Positions 1 to 7,227 of a stretch of 8,840 bases of DNA are shown here, in pieces (within the stretch, counting starts at the first letter, position 1; each line of letters opens with the position of its first letter). The stretch is from a bacterium. Its GTDB lineage: Bacteria; Chloroflexota; Dormibacteria; UBA8260; Bog-877. The position numbers were made by a program, and so were the translations under genes. A model generated the notes under the pieces. That model worked only from the letters and a program-made list of their open reading frames with translations. It was not told where the DNA came from and did no database searches. The stretch covers positions 1 to 8,840 of the forward strand of contig JAKAWF010000122.1 of NCBI GenBank assembly GCA_021817025.1, given 5' to 3'.

Positions 1-1007
1 CCGACCGCACCCGCCCGGGCCAGATTGGCCGCCCGCTCGAAGTCGGTGATCGAGACCCGGTCGGTCAGGATCGGGCGCACGTCGACCCGGCCGGAGGTGA
101 GGTAGGCCGAGGTCTGCTCCCAGGTCTGGAACTGGCGGCGGCCGGCGACCCCGTACAGGGTCACCCCCTTCATCACCACCTGGGTGGTCAAGTCGATGGA
201 GGCCACGCCGTCGCCAAGCCCGAGCAGGCTCACCCACCCCCCCGGACTGATCACCTCCAGGGCGGCGTTGATGAGGGCCGGGTGGCCCGACATCTCCAGC
301 ACCACGTCGGGGTCGCCCCAGCAGCCGGCCCGGAGTGCGCCGGCGAGGTCCCGTCCGGCGGAGGTGTCGACCAGGTCGTCAGCCCCCATGGCGGCCGCGA
401 TCGCGAGCCGGGCCGGCACCCGATCCACCGCCACCACCCGCCTCGCCCCCTCCGCCTTCGCGATCCCGACCGCCGCCAGCCCAATCGGGCCACAGCCGGT
501 CACCACCACCGCGCGGTCTCGCAGCTGGCCCTGGGAAGCGGCGAGGACAGCGTTGCCCATGGGCTCCTGAAAAGCGATCCAGGCCGGGTCGAGGCGGCCG
601 TCAGTGGGCCAGCAATTACGAGCCGGCACCACCACCCGCTCCGCAAACGCCCCGTCGATGTCCACCCCCAGGATGCGCGTGTTCTGACAGACGTGATAGT
701 CACCCCTCAGGCACTGCGGGCAGGTGAGGCAGACCACGTGAGTCTCCACCCCTACCATCTCTCCCACCTTGGGACTGTCGACGCCGGCGCCGACCGCGAG
801 CACCAGACCGGCCATCTCGTGGCCCATGACCAGGGGTGGGCGGACCCGGGCCGCGGCCCAAGGGTTCCAGTCGAAGATGTGCAGATCGGTGCCGCAGATC
901 CCAGCCGCCACGACTTGCAGCAATGCCTCCCCGGGCCCGGGCGCAGGGTCCCGAACGGTGGCCAGCTCAGCCCCCGGGCCGGAGCGTGCCTTCAGGACCG
1001 CGCGCAA
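1..1007 (-). CDS. tdh: L-threonine 3-dehydrogenase, zinc-dependent (3' end cut by window edge)
   Basis: Cytosolic medium-chain alcohol dehydrogenase family enzyme. It oxidises L-threonine to 2-amino-3-ketobutyrate with NAD+, the first step of threonine breakdown to glycine and acetyl-CoA. I translated the minus strand by hand: about 335 residues are open without a frameshift, against about 341 in E. coli Tdh, so only a few C-terminal residues are missing. The N-terminus reads LRAVLKARSGPGAELATVRD. Catalytic zinc ligands fit C38 (in ICGTDLH), H63-E64 (in MGHEMAG) and E147 (in QEPMGNAV). The structural zinc site is four cysteines spaced CX2CX2CX7C, C93 to C107. The nucleotide fold shows GCGPIG near 171-175, and EMSG follows near 237-240. 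QEPMGNAV, EMSG and the length favour threonine dehydrogenase over sorbitol or generic alcohol dehydrogenases. The start is TTG, chosen because AGGAGG lies 6 bases upstream and family similarity begins exactly there. A kbl partner, if present, would lie outside the window. Confidence 0.9.
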   Translation of the reverse strand, partial: MRAVLKARSGPGAELATVRDPAPGPGEALLQVVAAGICGTDLHIFDWNPWAAARVRPPLVMGHEMAGLVLAVGAGVDSPKVGEMVGVETHVVCLTCPQCLRGDYHVCQNTRILGVDIDGAFAERVVVPARNCWPTDGRLDPAWIAFQEPMGNAVLAASQGQLRDRAVVVTGCGPIGLAAVGIAKAEGARRVVAVDRVPARLAIAAAMGADDLVDTSAGRDLAGALRAGCWGDPDVVLEMSGHPALINAALEVISPGGWVSLLGLGDGVASIDLTTQVVMKGVTLYGVAGRRQFQTWEQTSAYLTSGRVDVRPILTDRVSITDFERAANLARAGAV

Positions 1008-1013
1008 CCTTCC

Positions 1014-1019
1014 CCTCCT
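1014..1019 (-). promoter_or_regulatory. Ribosome binding site setting the TTG start of tdh
   Basis: On the minus strand AGGAGG (within AAGGAGGGGA) sits 6 bases before a TTG codon. No ATG or GTG in this frame starts at a family-appropriate place, so this perfect Shine-Dalgarno sequence decides the start. Confidence 0.8.
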
Positions 1020-1039
1020 TGTAATCCCACTCGAGCCTG

Positions 1040-1069
1040 ACTCTAATCATGCAGCCGGAGAGCGGTCGC
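1040..1069 (-). promoter_or_regulatory. Possible weak promoter of tdh
   Basis: Reading the minus strand, GCGACC (1064-1069) and TAGAGT (1040-1045) are separated by 18 bases. They match the sigma-70 type -35 and -10 consensus at only 3 and 4 of 6 positions. The placement would give a short leader of roughly 25 bases before the TTG start. In DNA this GC-rich, the AT-richer TAGAGT stretch is the only reasonable -10 candidate near tdh. It is a guess from position and weak consensus. Confidence 0.2.
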
Positions 1070-1357
1070 TGCCGGGCTGATCGTCGCTCCGGGGGGCGAA
1101 CCCGTCCCGGCTCGACCCAGGGCGGCCAGCGCTCGAGGTGCCGGACAGCCGCCCGACCCCGCCTGCCCAGCCGACGGCACTGTGGGCCAGCGGCATGACA
1201 TGGTCCCCTGGCAGCCGAGGGCTGGTGGGTCAGCGGGGCTCCGCCCGCTCCTGGCGAAGCCGCCATCGCCCCGGCCTTCCATCAGCGGCCGGGATCGGAT
1301 ATCGTGGGCCCGACAGGTGCCCGTTCCAGGTGCCGAGAGGTGTTGAGGAGGGTGGCG

Positions 1358-1588
1358 ATGGTCAGGGCCTATATCTTGATGACCCTGGAGCCCGGCAAGA
1401 CCATGGACGTGGTGCGTCGCTTGCGGATGGAATCGGGAATCCTCCAGGTCGACGCCATCACCGGCGAGTACGACGCCGTAGCCCAAATCCAGGCCCCCGA
1501 CGTGAAGGGGATCGGGACCCTGATCGTGGACCGGATCCAGAGCTTCAGCGGCGTGATGAGGACGATCACCTGCCTGGCCGTGGAGTAG
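1358..1588 (+). CDS. Stand-alone Lrp/AsnC ligand-binding (RAM) domain protein
   Basis: A 76-residue protein, MVRAYILMTLEPGKTMDVVR onward, that matches the C-terminal effector-binding half of Lrp/AsnC regulators in length and pattern. It has an opening strand (VRAYILMTL), a helix starting EPGKTMDVVRRL, strands around ILQVDAIT and YDAVAQI with the turn motif GEYD at 36-39, a second helix (KGIGTLIVDRIQ), and a last strand (VMRTITCLAV). There is no helix-turn-helix, so it should not bind DNA alone. Proteins of this family form dimers and larger rings and bind amino acids at subunit interfaces. It may sense an amino acid or modulate a full-length Lrp by mixed assembly, which is inference. The ATG start has GAGGAGG at 1345-1351, 6 bases upstream. 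A longer reading from about 1304 adds residues with no family similarity. It is divergent from tdh and convergent with lpd. Confidence 0.82.
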   Translation: MVRAYILMTLEPGKTMDVVRRLRMESGILQVDAITGEYDAVAQIQAPDVKGIGTLIVDRIQSFSGVMRTITCLAVE

Positions 1589-1605
1589 CTGAAATCCCGG
1601 TCGGC

Positions 1606-1631
1606 ACCTGAGCTCCGGCCGGAGCACAGGT
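1606..1631. terminator. Hairpin between convergent genes, possible bidirectional terminator
   Basis: Inverted repeat: outer arms ACCTG (1606-1610) and CAGGT (1627-1631), an A-A mismatch (1611 and 1626), then inner arms GCTCCGG (1612-1618) and CCGGAGC (1619-1625). The inner part is a perfect palindrome that would fold with a tight loop of about 4 bases. It starts 18 bases after the stop of the plus-strand RAM gene and touches the last base of the minus-strand lpd stop codon, so it suits termination from both sides. There is no T-run on either side, so it is not a textbook intrinsic terminator, although U-less hairpins are often proposed in high-GC bacteria. Confidence 0.5.
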
Positions 1632-3001
1632 CAGCTGAGGTAAGGGGCCACCCCGTGGCCCTGCTGAGCGGCATCCATCACCACCTCACTGACCGTGGGA
1701 TGGGCGTGGATCACATCCCCCAGTTCGGCCATGGTGAATCCGTCGCTGATCGCCACTCCGATCTCGTGGATCAGCTCGACCGCGTGGGCACCCATGATCG
1801 TCGCCCCCAGCAGGCGGTCGCTGCCGGCGTCGGCCACCAGCTGCACGTAGCCGTCGGACTCGCCCTCCGCCAGCGCCTTGGCCTCGCCCACCATGCGGGC
1901 CTGCCCGAGCTTCACCTCGTGGCCCGCCTCCCGAGCCAGGTCGGCGTGCAGCCCGACGGTGGCGATCTCGGGGCTGGTGAAGATGCAGTTGGGCACGACG
2001 GTGCGGTCCATGGGACGCCGCTGAGCGGGCTCGAGGGCGTTCTCCACCGCCCGGGCCCCCTCGGCCGAGGCGAGGTGGGCGAGCTGGAGGCCCCCGATGC
2101 AGTCACCGACCGCCCAGATCTTGGGATTGGCGGTGCGCAGGTACTGGTCGACCTCAACATGGCCACGGGGATCGACCACCAGCCCCGCCTCCTCGAGCCC
2201 GATCCCACGGGTCTGGGGCGACCTGCCGACCGCCACCAGCAGCCAGTCCGCCTCCACCTCGGTCCCCTTGGCGATGGTGGCGGTCACACCCTGATCGCGA
2301 TACTGGATCGCCTCCACCTTCGCCTCCAGCTGGACCGTGACCCCTCTGGCCTCCAGCAGCCGCTGGAACTGCTGCGCGGTGCGACGGTCGACCCCCGCCA
2401 GCAACTGCGGCAGCATCTCGACGACCGTGACCTCGGATCCCAGAGGGGCGAAGAGACTGGCGAATTCACAGCCGATGACGCCGCCCCCGATGATCAGCAG
2501 GCGGCGGGGGATCTCGGTCAGAGTCCACACCCCATCGGAGGTGATCACCCGCGGGTGAGCCATGTCGATCCCGGGCAGGCCGGAAGGCTCCGTGCCCACC
2601 GATATGACCAGGTGGTCGTAGGGAAAGCGTTCATCCCCGGCCACGACCGAGTCCTGCTCGAGATGTCCCTGGGCGGTCACGACCCGCACCTGGTGCCGCT
2701 GGCAGGACGCCTCCACCCCACGGCGCATCTTCAGCACAATCTCGTCCTTGCGCGCCTGCATCTTGGCAAAGTCAAAGGACAGTGACCCCACCCGGAGGCC
2801 GAAGTCCTCGGCATGCTGGATCTTGGAGGCCAGCGCTGAGATCGCCAGCAGCGCCTTGCTGGGGACGCACCCCCGGTTGAGGCAGGTACCCCCGAGTTCT
2901 CGTCTCTCGATCAGGACCACCTCGGCCCCCATCTGGGCGGCGCGCAGAGCGGCCACGTCGCCGGCGGGCCCTCCTCCCAGGACCACCACCCGGACGGCCA
3001 T
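1631..3001 (-). CDS. lpd: Dihydrolipoyl dehydrogenase (E3)
   Basis: A 456-residue FAD flavoprotein that reoxidises the dihydrolipoyl arms of 2-oxoacid dehydrogenase complexes and passes electrons to NAD+. Domain order is standard. The FAD fold has GxGxxG as GGGPAG at 9-14. The redox disulfide is C40-C45 in GGTCLNRGCVPSK. The NAD fold has GGGVIG at 172-177, with E195 closing the second strand, typical of NAD rather than NADP preference. The second FAD motif is AVGDCIGG with D300. The C-terminal interface domain carries the active-site pair H434 and E439 in HPTVSE. All key residues are present and the length is normal. The ATG overlaps the stop of the upstream E2-E1 gene by one base (TGATG), with GGGAG only 3 bases before it. 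This points to one transcript and translational coupling, making it the dedicated E3 of that complex. It could also serve a pyruvate dehydrogenase or glycine cleavage system. Confidence 0.95.
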   Translation of the reverse strand: MAVRVVVLGGGPAGDVAALRAAQMGAEVVLIERRELGGTCLNRGCVPSKALLAISALASKIQHAEDFGLRVGSLSFDFAKMQARKDEIVLKMRRGVEASCQRHQVRVVTAQGHLEQDSVVAGDERFPYDHLVISVGTEPSGLPGIDMAHPRVITSDGVWTLTEIPRRLLIIGGGVIGCEFASLFAPLGSEVTVVEMLPQLLAGVDRRTAQQFQRLLEARGVTVQLEAKVEAIQYRDQGVTATIAKGTEVEADWLLVAVGRSPQTRGIGLEEAGLVVDPRGHVEVDQYLRTANPKIWAVGDCIGGLQLAHLASAEGARAVENALEPAQRRPMDRTVVPNCIFTSPEIATVGLHADLAREAGHEVKLGQARMVGEAKALAEGESDGYVQLVADAGSDRLLGATIMGAHAVELIHEIGVAISDGFTMAELGDVIHAHPTVSEVVMDAAQQGHGVAPYLS

Positions 3002-6000
3002 CAGCTCCCAGCCCGGTCAGTGGCGGCGGTTCCCAGGGCCGCCGCGAGCAGGCGCTCCTGCGCCTGCAGGTGGGCGCTCATGGAGCCTTCCGATGGAGAC
3101 GCCTGAGCCCTCCGCCCAACGTAGGCCAGCCTCAGAGCGTGGGGTAGTCGCAGGTGCGAGGCCACGTATGAATAGGCACCCATGTTGCGGGGCTCCTCCT
3201 GGACCCAGACCACCTCGGCCACGTCCGGGTAGCGCTGGAGAATCGCCTCCAGCACCGCCCCCGGGAACGGATAGAGCAGCTCCAACCGCACGATCGCGCA
3301 GTCAGAGCGCCCCTCCTGGTCGCGGCGGGCCGCCAGCTCGTGGGTCACCTTGCCGCTGGCCAAGAGCAGGCGCCGGACCCGGCTGGGATCTGCGCCCAAG
3401 CCGTCGTCGATGACAGGCTTGAAGCTGCCGGCGGCCAGCTCGTCGGGACTGGAGGTGGCGGCCGGGAGGCGCAGGCCGCTCTTGGGCGTGAAGACCACCA
3501 AGGGCCGTCTCTCCTCCGCCAGCGCCTGGAGGCGCAGCAGATGGAAGTACTGAGCCGCGTTGGTGGGGTTGGCCAGGCGCATGTTGCCCTCCGCGGCCAG
3601 CTCCAGGAAGCGCTCGATACGGGCGCTGGAGTGCTCCGGGCCGCTTCCCTCGTAGCCATGGGGCAGCAGCAGGGTCAGCCGGGACTCCTGATCCCACTTG
3701 GCCTGGCCGGCGGCGATGAACTGGTCGATGATCACCTGAGCGTTGTTGAAGAAGTCGCCGTACTGCGCCTCCCAGATCACCAGCGCCTGGGGCTTGGTGA
3801 CCCCGAAGCCGTACTCGAACCCCATCGCGGCCCCCTCCGACAAGGGGCTGTTGTGGAGCTCAAAGCTGGCTCTGGCAGCCTCCAAGTGCTGAATTGGAGC
3901 GTAGGCCGCGCCGGTCACGGTGTCGTGAAGGACCAGATGGCGCTGGCTGAAGGTGCCTCGCTCGGAGTCCTGCCCGGTGAGACGGATCGGCACCCCGTCG
4001 GCGATCAGGCTGGCGAAGGCCAGCGCCTCCCCCTGGGCCCAGAGCAGGCGGCCGCCCTCCCCGAAGGCGGCCGGGCGCTGGGCGAAGAAGCGGGTCAACT
4101 TGGGACTGAGGTTGAACCCCTCGGGGAAACTGGCCAGCTGACGATCGAGCTCGGCCAGCCGGTCCCGGGCCACCGCGGTGGCGACCTGAGGTAGCCGCGG
4201 GTGCTGGGACATGGTGCCGGCGGGCTGGGCTTCGACGCTCAGTTCGGCCCCGTGAGCGACCGCCTGGGCGTGAGCGTCGACCATCTCCTGGTAGCAAGCC
4301 GACTGCTCGTGGGCAAGCTGGTCGGCGCTCAGCAGCCCCTGCTCCACCAGGCGCTCCCCGTAGACCTGGACCGGGGTCGGGTGGCTGCGAATCTTGGCCA
4401 TCATCAGAGGCTGGGTGTAGGCGGGTTCGTCCCCCTCGTTGTGGCCGAAGCGACGGTAACCGATCAGGTCAATCAAGACGTCGCGTTCAAAGGTTGCGCG
4501 ATAGCTCACCGCCAACCTAACCGCCGACAGGCACGCCTCGACGTCGTCGCCGTTGACATGGATGATGGGGATGTCGTACCCCTTGGCGATGTCGCTGGCG
4601 TAGCGGGTGGACCGCCCGTCGGTGGGCTCGGTGGTGAAGCCGATCTGATTGTTGGCGATCAGGTGCACGGTTCCCCCGACCCGGTAGCCCTCCAGGCCCT
4701 GCAGATTCAGGGTCTCGGTGACCACCCCCTGGGCGGTGAAGGCGGCATCCCCGTGGATCAGGACCGGGACCGCGTAGCGGGTGTCCTGGACCAGTTCGGG
4801 CTGGCCGTCGGCGGTCTGGCGGGCCCTGGTGCGCCCCTCCACGACCGCGTTGACGACCTCCAGATGGCTGGGGTTGTGGGTCAGGACGACGCCGACTTCG
4901 CGATTGTCCCTGGTTCGGGCCACGCCCTCCGCCCCGTAGTGGTACTTCACGTCGCCGGTGGAGGCACCTCCCAGATAGGCGCCGCTCTCAAACTCGGCGA
5001 TGATGTCCTCCAGGGAACGTCCCACGATCCGATGGGTGACGTTGAGGCGGCCGCGATGGGCCATGCCCAGAACCAGCTCGTGGGTGCCGTCCCTGGCGAT
5101 GAGTTCGATCAGGAGCTCCAGCATGGGCACCAGGGCGTCCACCCCCTCGATCGAGAAGGTGTGCTGGCCCAGGTAGGTCTTGCGCAGGAAGCGCTCAAAG
5201 GCGTCCACCTGGGCCAGCTGGTGGAGCAGTTCGAGCTGCTGTTCCGGGCTCAGTCGGGCGAGGTGGGCACCGGACTCGATCTGGCTCCGCAACCAGGTGC
5301 GCTGCTCGTGACTGGAGATGTGCTCGATCTCGTACGCGATCGTGCCGCAATACGTGTGCCGCATGTGGGGGAGCGCCTCGGCGAGAGTCGATCCCGGTAC
5401 CGCCACCCTCAGGATCTCCGCCGGCACCTGCGCCATCAGGGTCTGGTTCAAGCCGACTGAGGTCGGTTCCAACGAGGGATCGCCGGGAGGCTCGCTTCCC
5501 AGGGGATCGAGGTGAGCGGCCAGATGGCCGTGGGTGCGGTATGCCCCGATCAGGGACATCCCGGCCGCGACCGCCCTCATCAGCTGCTCGTTGGGGGCAC
5601 CTGCAGGGCCCGGCGCGAGGCTGGCCAGCGACGCCGGAACGCTGACGGTCGGCAGCGGCGGCACCGCGACCTGGAGGCTGGCGAAGATCCGGTCGTAAAA
5701 CTCGTCGTCACCCGCCAGCAGTCGCTCCAGCCGGCGGAGCAGCAGCCCCGACTCCAGGCCCTGAACCAGCCGGTGGTCGTAGGTGCTGGTGACGGTCATC
5801 ACGGGCTCCACGCCCAGGGCGGCGGCCGCCGCGGGCGACAGCCCCGAGAACCCCGGCGGGTTGCCGATCGCCCCGACCGCAATGATCGCCGCCTGCCCCC
5901 TCATCAGGCGCGGTACCGACGCGACCGTGCCGACGCCGCAAGGATTGGTCAGGGTGATGGTGGCGTCGGCCAGGTCATCGACGGAGAGGCCCCCGGTCCT

Positions 6001-7218
6001 GGTCCTGCGAACCAGTTCCTCATAGCTGGCGCGGAACTGCGGGAAGTCCAGCAGGTGGGCACGCTTGATCACCGGGACCAACAGGAAGCGCGTCCCGTTG
6101 GAGCGCTCGACGTCGACCGCCAAGCCCAGATTGACTCCCTGGCGCAGGAGCTTGCTGGGCTTGCCGTCCAGGCTCACGAAGCTGGCCGCAAAGGAGGGCA
6201 TCTCCGCGGCCGCCCGCACCAGCGCGAAGGCGATCAGATGGGTGAAGGAGACCTTGAGCTCGGAGCGACCAGCGGCTCGCAGCGCCTCATTGAGCTGCCT
6301 CCGGCGGGCGCTCATGACGGGGACCTCCAGGGTCCGGAAACTGGTGGCGGTGGGGATGTGAAGGCTCTCCTCCATGGCCTCCACCAGGACCGCGGCCGAG
6401 CCCTTGATCGGCACCGTTTGGACAGGCCCAGCCGGGCCCGGGGGGACCCCGGGTGGCCCCGACGCGACGACATCATCCCGTCTGACCAGGCCCCCAGGGC
6501 CACTGCCCCGGACCTGGGCCAGGTCGACCCCCTGAACTACGGCCGCACGCCGCGCCAGCGGGGTGGCCTCCACCGCCGTCAAGGCGCGACTGAGCAGAGG
6601 AGTGGCCGGCGGCGTGGAGGGCTGGGCGGGAGGCGCCGCCGCCACGGTTCCCTCGGCACCGGGTTCGATCCGGGCCAGCACCGTGCCCACGGCGACCGTC
6701 TCGCCCTCGGGCACGATGAGTTCGACCACTCGCCCACCTATCGGAGACGGCACCTCGGCATCCACCTTGTCGGTCTGAATCTCAACCAGAGTCTCCCCGG
6801 CCGAGACCTGGTCACCAACCCGCTTGCGCCAGGTACCGACAACCCCCTCGGTCACGGACTCCCCAAGGGCCGGCAGCGGCACTGAAACCGGCTCCGCCCG
6901 GACCACCGGCGCAGCCATCTCCGGGGTACCTTCTGCCGGCGCCGGCTCCACGTTCTGGCCGTTCGAGCTGGCCCCGACCTCGATCTCGGCCAGCGGGCCG
7001 CCCACGGTGACGACGTCACCCTCCGCGGCTACGATTCGCACCAACTGACCGGACTCCGGAGCCGGGACCTCGGCATCGATCTTGTCGGTCTGGATCTCGA
7101 CCAAGGTCTCCCCGGCGACGACCTGGTCGCCCACCTGCTTCCGCCAGGCGCCCACCACACCCTCTGTGACCGACTCCCCCATCTGGGGCAGGGTCACCGC
7201 CAGGGTCTTACTAGGCAC
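3001..7218 (-). CDS. kgd: Fused E2-E1 2-oxoglutarate dehydrogenase with two N-terminal lipoyl domains
   Basis: A 1405-residue multifunctional enzyme of the TCA cycle that should convert 2-oxoglutarate and CoA to succinyl-CoA and CO2. Domains, numbered from the GTG start: lipoyl domain 1 (about 10-80, lipoylated K46 in EIQTDKIDAE); lipoyl domain 2 (115-185, K151); peripheral subunit (E3)-binding domain (218-251, ATPLARRAA... GSGPGGLVRRDDV); E2 acyltransferase core (about 265-505, TYDHRLVQG with H482); and ThDP-dependent E1 (about 545-1400). E1 motifs include HRGRLN (H721), HGDAAF with GD at 823-824, NNQIGF (856 on), HNEGDEP (H926), GPEHSSARIERF (about 1193 on) and VQEEPRNMGAY. The E2-E1 part closely resembles mycobacterial KGD and corynebacterial OdhA, which lack lipoyl and E3-binding domains and are about 1230 residues. 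Alanine/proline-rich linkers join the domains. In the usual DHRxxDG motif the Asp is Gln (Q486), which I recall also in mycobacterial KGD. The GTG start has GGAG 5 bases upstream. A 45-codon extension to a TTG at 7353 is possible but has no ribosome site. lpd follows with a one-base overlap. Confidence 0.93.
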   Translation of the reverse strand: MPSKTLAVTLPQMGESVTEGVVGAWRKQVGDQVVAGETLVEIQTDKIDAEVPAPESGQLVRIVAAEGDVVTVGGPLAEIEVGASSNGQNVEPAPAEGTPEMAAPVVRAEPVSVPLPALGESVTEGVVGTWRKRVGDQVSAGETLVEIQTDKVDAEVPSPIGGRVVELIVPEGETVAVGTVLARIEPGAEGTVAAAPPAQPSTPPATPLLSRALTAVEATPLARRAAVVQGVDLAQVRGSGPGGLVRRDDVVASGPPGVPPGPAGPVQTVPIKGSAAVLVEAMEESLHIPTATSFRTLEVPVMSARRRQLNEALRAAGRSELKVSFTHLIAFALVRAAAEMPSFAASFVSLDGKPSKLLRQGVNLGLAVDVERSNGTRFLLVPVIKRAHLLDFPQFRASYEELVRRTRTGGLSVDDLADATITLTNPCGVGTVASVPRLMRGQAAIIAVGAIGNPPGFSGLSPAAAAALGVEPVMTVTSTYDHRLVQGLESGLLLRRLERLLAGDDEFYDRIFASLQVAVPPLPTVSVPASLASLAPGPAGAPNEQLMRAVAAGMSLIGAYRTHGHLAAHLDPLGSEPPGDPSLEPTSVGLNQTLMAQVPAEILRVAVPGSTLAEALPHMRHTYCGTIAYEIEHISSHEQRTWLRSQIESGAHLARLSPEQQLELLHQLAQVDAFERFLRKTYLGQHTFSIEGVDALVPMLELLIELIARDGTHELVLGMAHRGRLNVTHRIVGRSLEDIIAEFESGAYLGGASTGDVKYHYGAEGVARTRDNREVGVVLTHNPSHLEVVNAVVEGRTRARQTADGQPELVQDTRYAVPVLIHGDAAFTAQGVVTETLNLQGLEGYRVGGTVHLIANNQIGFTTEPTDGRSTRYASDIAKGYDIPIIHVNGDDVEACLSAVRLAVSYRATFERDVLIDLIGYRRFGHNEGDEPAYTQPLMMAKIRSHPTPVQVYGERLVEQGLLSADQLAHEQSACYQEMVDAHAQAVAHGAELSVEAQPAGTMSQHPRLPQVATAVARDRLAELDRQLASFPEGFNLSPKLTRFFAQRPAAFGEGGRLLWAQGEALAFASLIADGVPIRLTGQDSERGTFSQRHLVLHDTVTGAAYAPIQHLEAARASFELHNSPLSEGAAMGFEYGFGVTKPQALVIWEAQYGDFFNNAQVIIDQFIAAGQAKWDQESRLTLLLPHGYEGSGPEHSSARIERFLELAAEGNMRLANPTNAAQYFHLLRLQALAEERRPLVVFTPKSGLRLPAATSSPDELAAGSFKPVIDDGLGADPSRVRRLLLASGKVTHELAARRDQEGRSDCAIVRLELLYPFPGAVLEAILQRYPDVAEVVWVQEEPRNMGAYSYVASHLRLPHALRLAYVGRRAQASPSEGSMSAHLQAQERLLAAALGTAATDRAGS
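6664..7191 (-). repeat. Tandem duplicated lipoyl domains within kgd
   Basis: Two copies, 6979-7191 and 6664-6876, encode 71-residue lipoyl cores that match at 49 of 71 positions by my hand alignment. Over the first 40 residues, which contain the lipoyl-lysine motif EIQTDK, 34 are identical. Stretches such as GESVTEGVVG and AGETLVEIQTDK are unchanged, while the second half of each domain has diverged more. This indicates internal duplication, or homogenisation of the first half by gene conversion. The linker between them is rich in Ala, Pro and Glu. Confidence 0.9.
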
Positions 7219-7223
7219 GATAT

Positions 7224-7227
7224 CTCC
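7224..7227 (-). promoter_or_regulatory. Ribosome binding site supporting the GTG start of kgd
   Basis: On the minus strand CTGGAG is followed by ATATC and then GTG (7216-7218). This gives a 5-base spacing and places the first lipoyl domain (KTLAVTLPQMGESV) three residues into the protein, as expected for an E2 N-terminus. The alternative TTG at 7353 has no purine-rich sequence in front of it. Confidence 0.6.

Larger units (their letters stand above)
1008..1357. other. Divergent intergenic region between tdh and the RAM-domain gene
   Basis: This 350-base stretch separates two divergent genes and should hold both promoters. Open frames cross it on both strands, but their translations are arginine-, proline- and glycine-rich, lack recognisable motifs and have no good ribosome sites. 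I see no tRNA or riboswitch fold. One small inverted repeat stands out: AGCGGG at 1232-1237 pairs with CCCGCT at 1244-1249 across a 6-base loop. It is too common a pattern in GC-rich DNA to be given a function. Confidence 0.5.

Noticed and set aside
231..250. Possible frameshift in tdh at a G/C homopolymer
   Set aside because: A run of seven identical bases near 237-243 looked risky. Counting it by hand keeps the frame, and the protein reads ISPGGWVSLLGLG as expected for the family.
282..1040. 252-codon plus-strand open frame opposite tdh
   Set aside because: The minus strand reads a complete zinc dehydrogenase with all zinc ligands. The plus-strand product is Pro-, Arg- and His-rich without motifs.
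1080..1130. Possible tRNA T-arm-like sequence on the minus strand (GGGTTCG)
   Set aside because: No matching acceptor, D or anticodon arms can be drawn around it.
1043..1627. 194-codon minus-strand open frame across the tdh upstream region and opposite the RAM gene
   Set aside because: It runs antisense over a well-supported small gene, has no ribosome site and shows no recognisable domain.
1655..2785. 376-codon plus-strand open frame opposite lpd
   Set aside because: Antisense to a full-length lpd with every catalytic residue intact. The translation has no family motifs.
4201..6885. Two long plus-strand open frames (4201-5460, 419 codons; 5512-6885, 457 codons) opposite kgd
   Set aside because: They lie wholly antisense to clear E2 and E1 coding sequence. 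The translations are rich in Gly, Arg, Asp and His with no recognisable domain, and fit the codon shadow of a high-GC gene.
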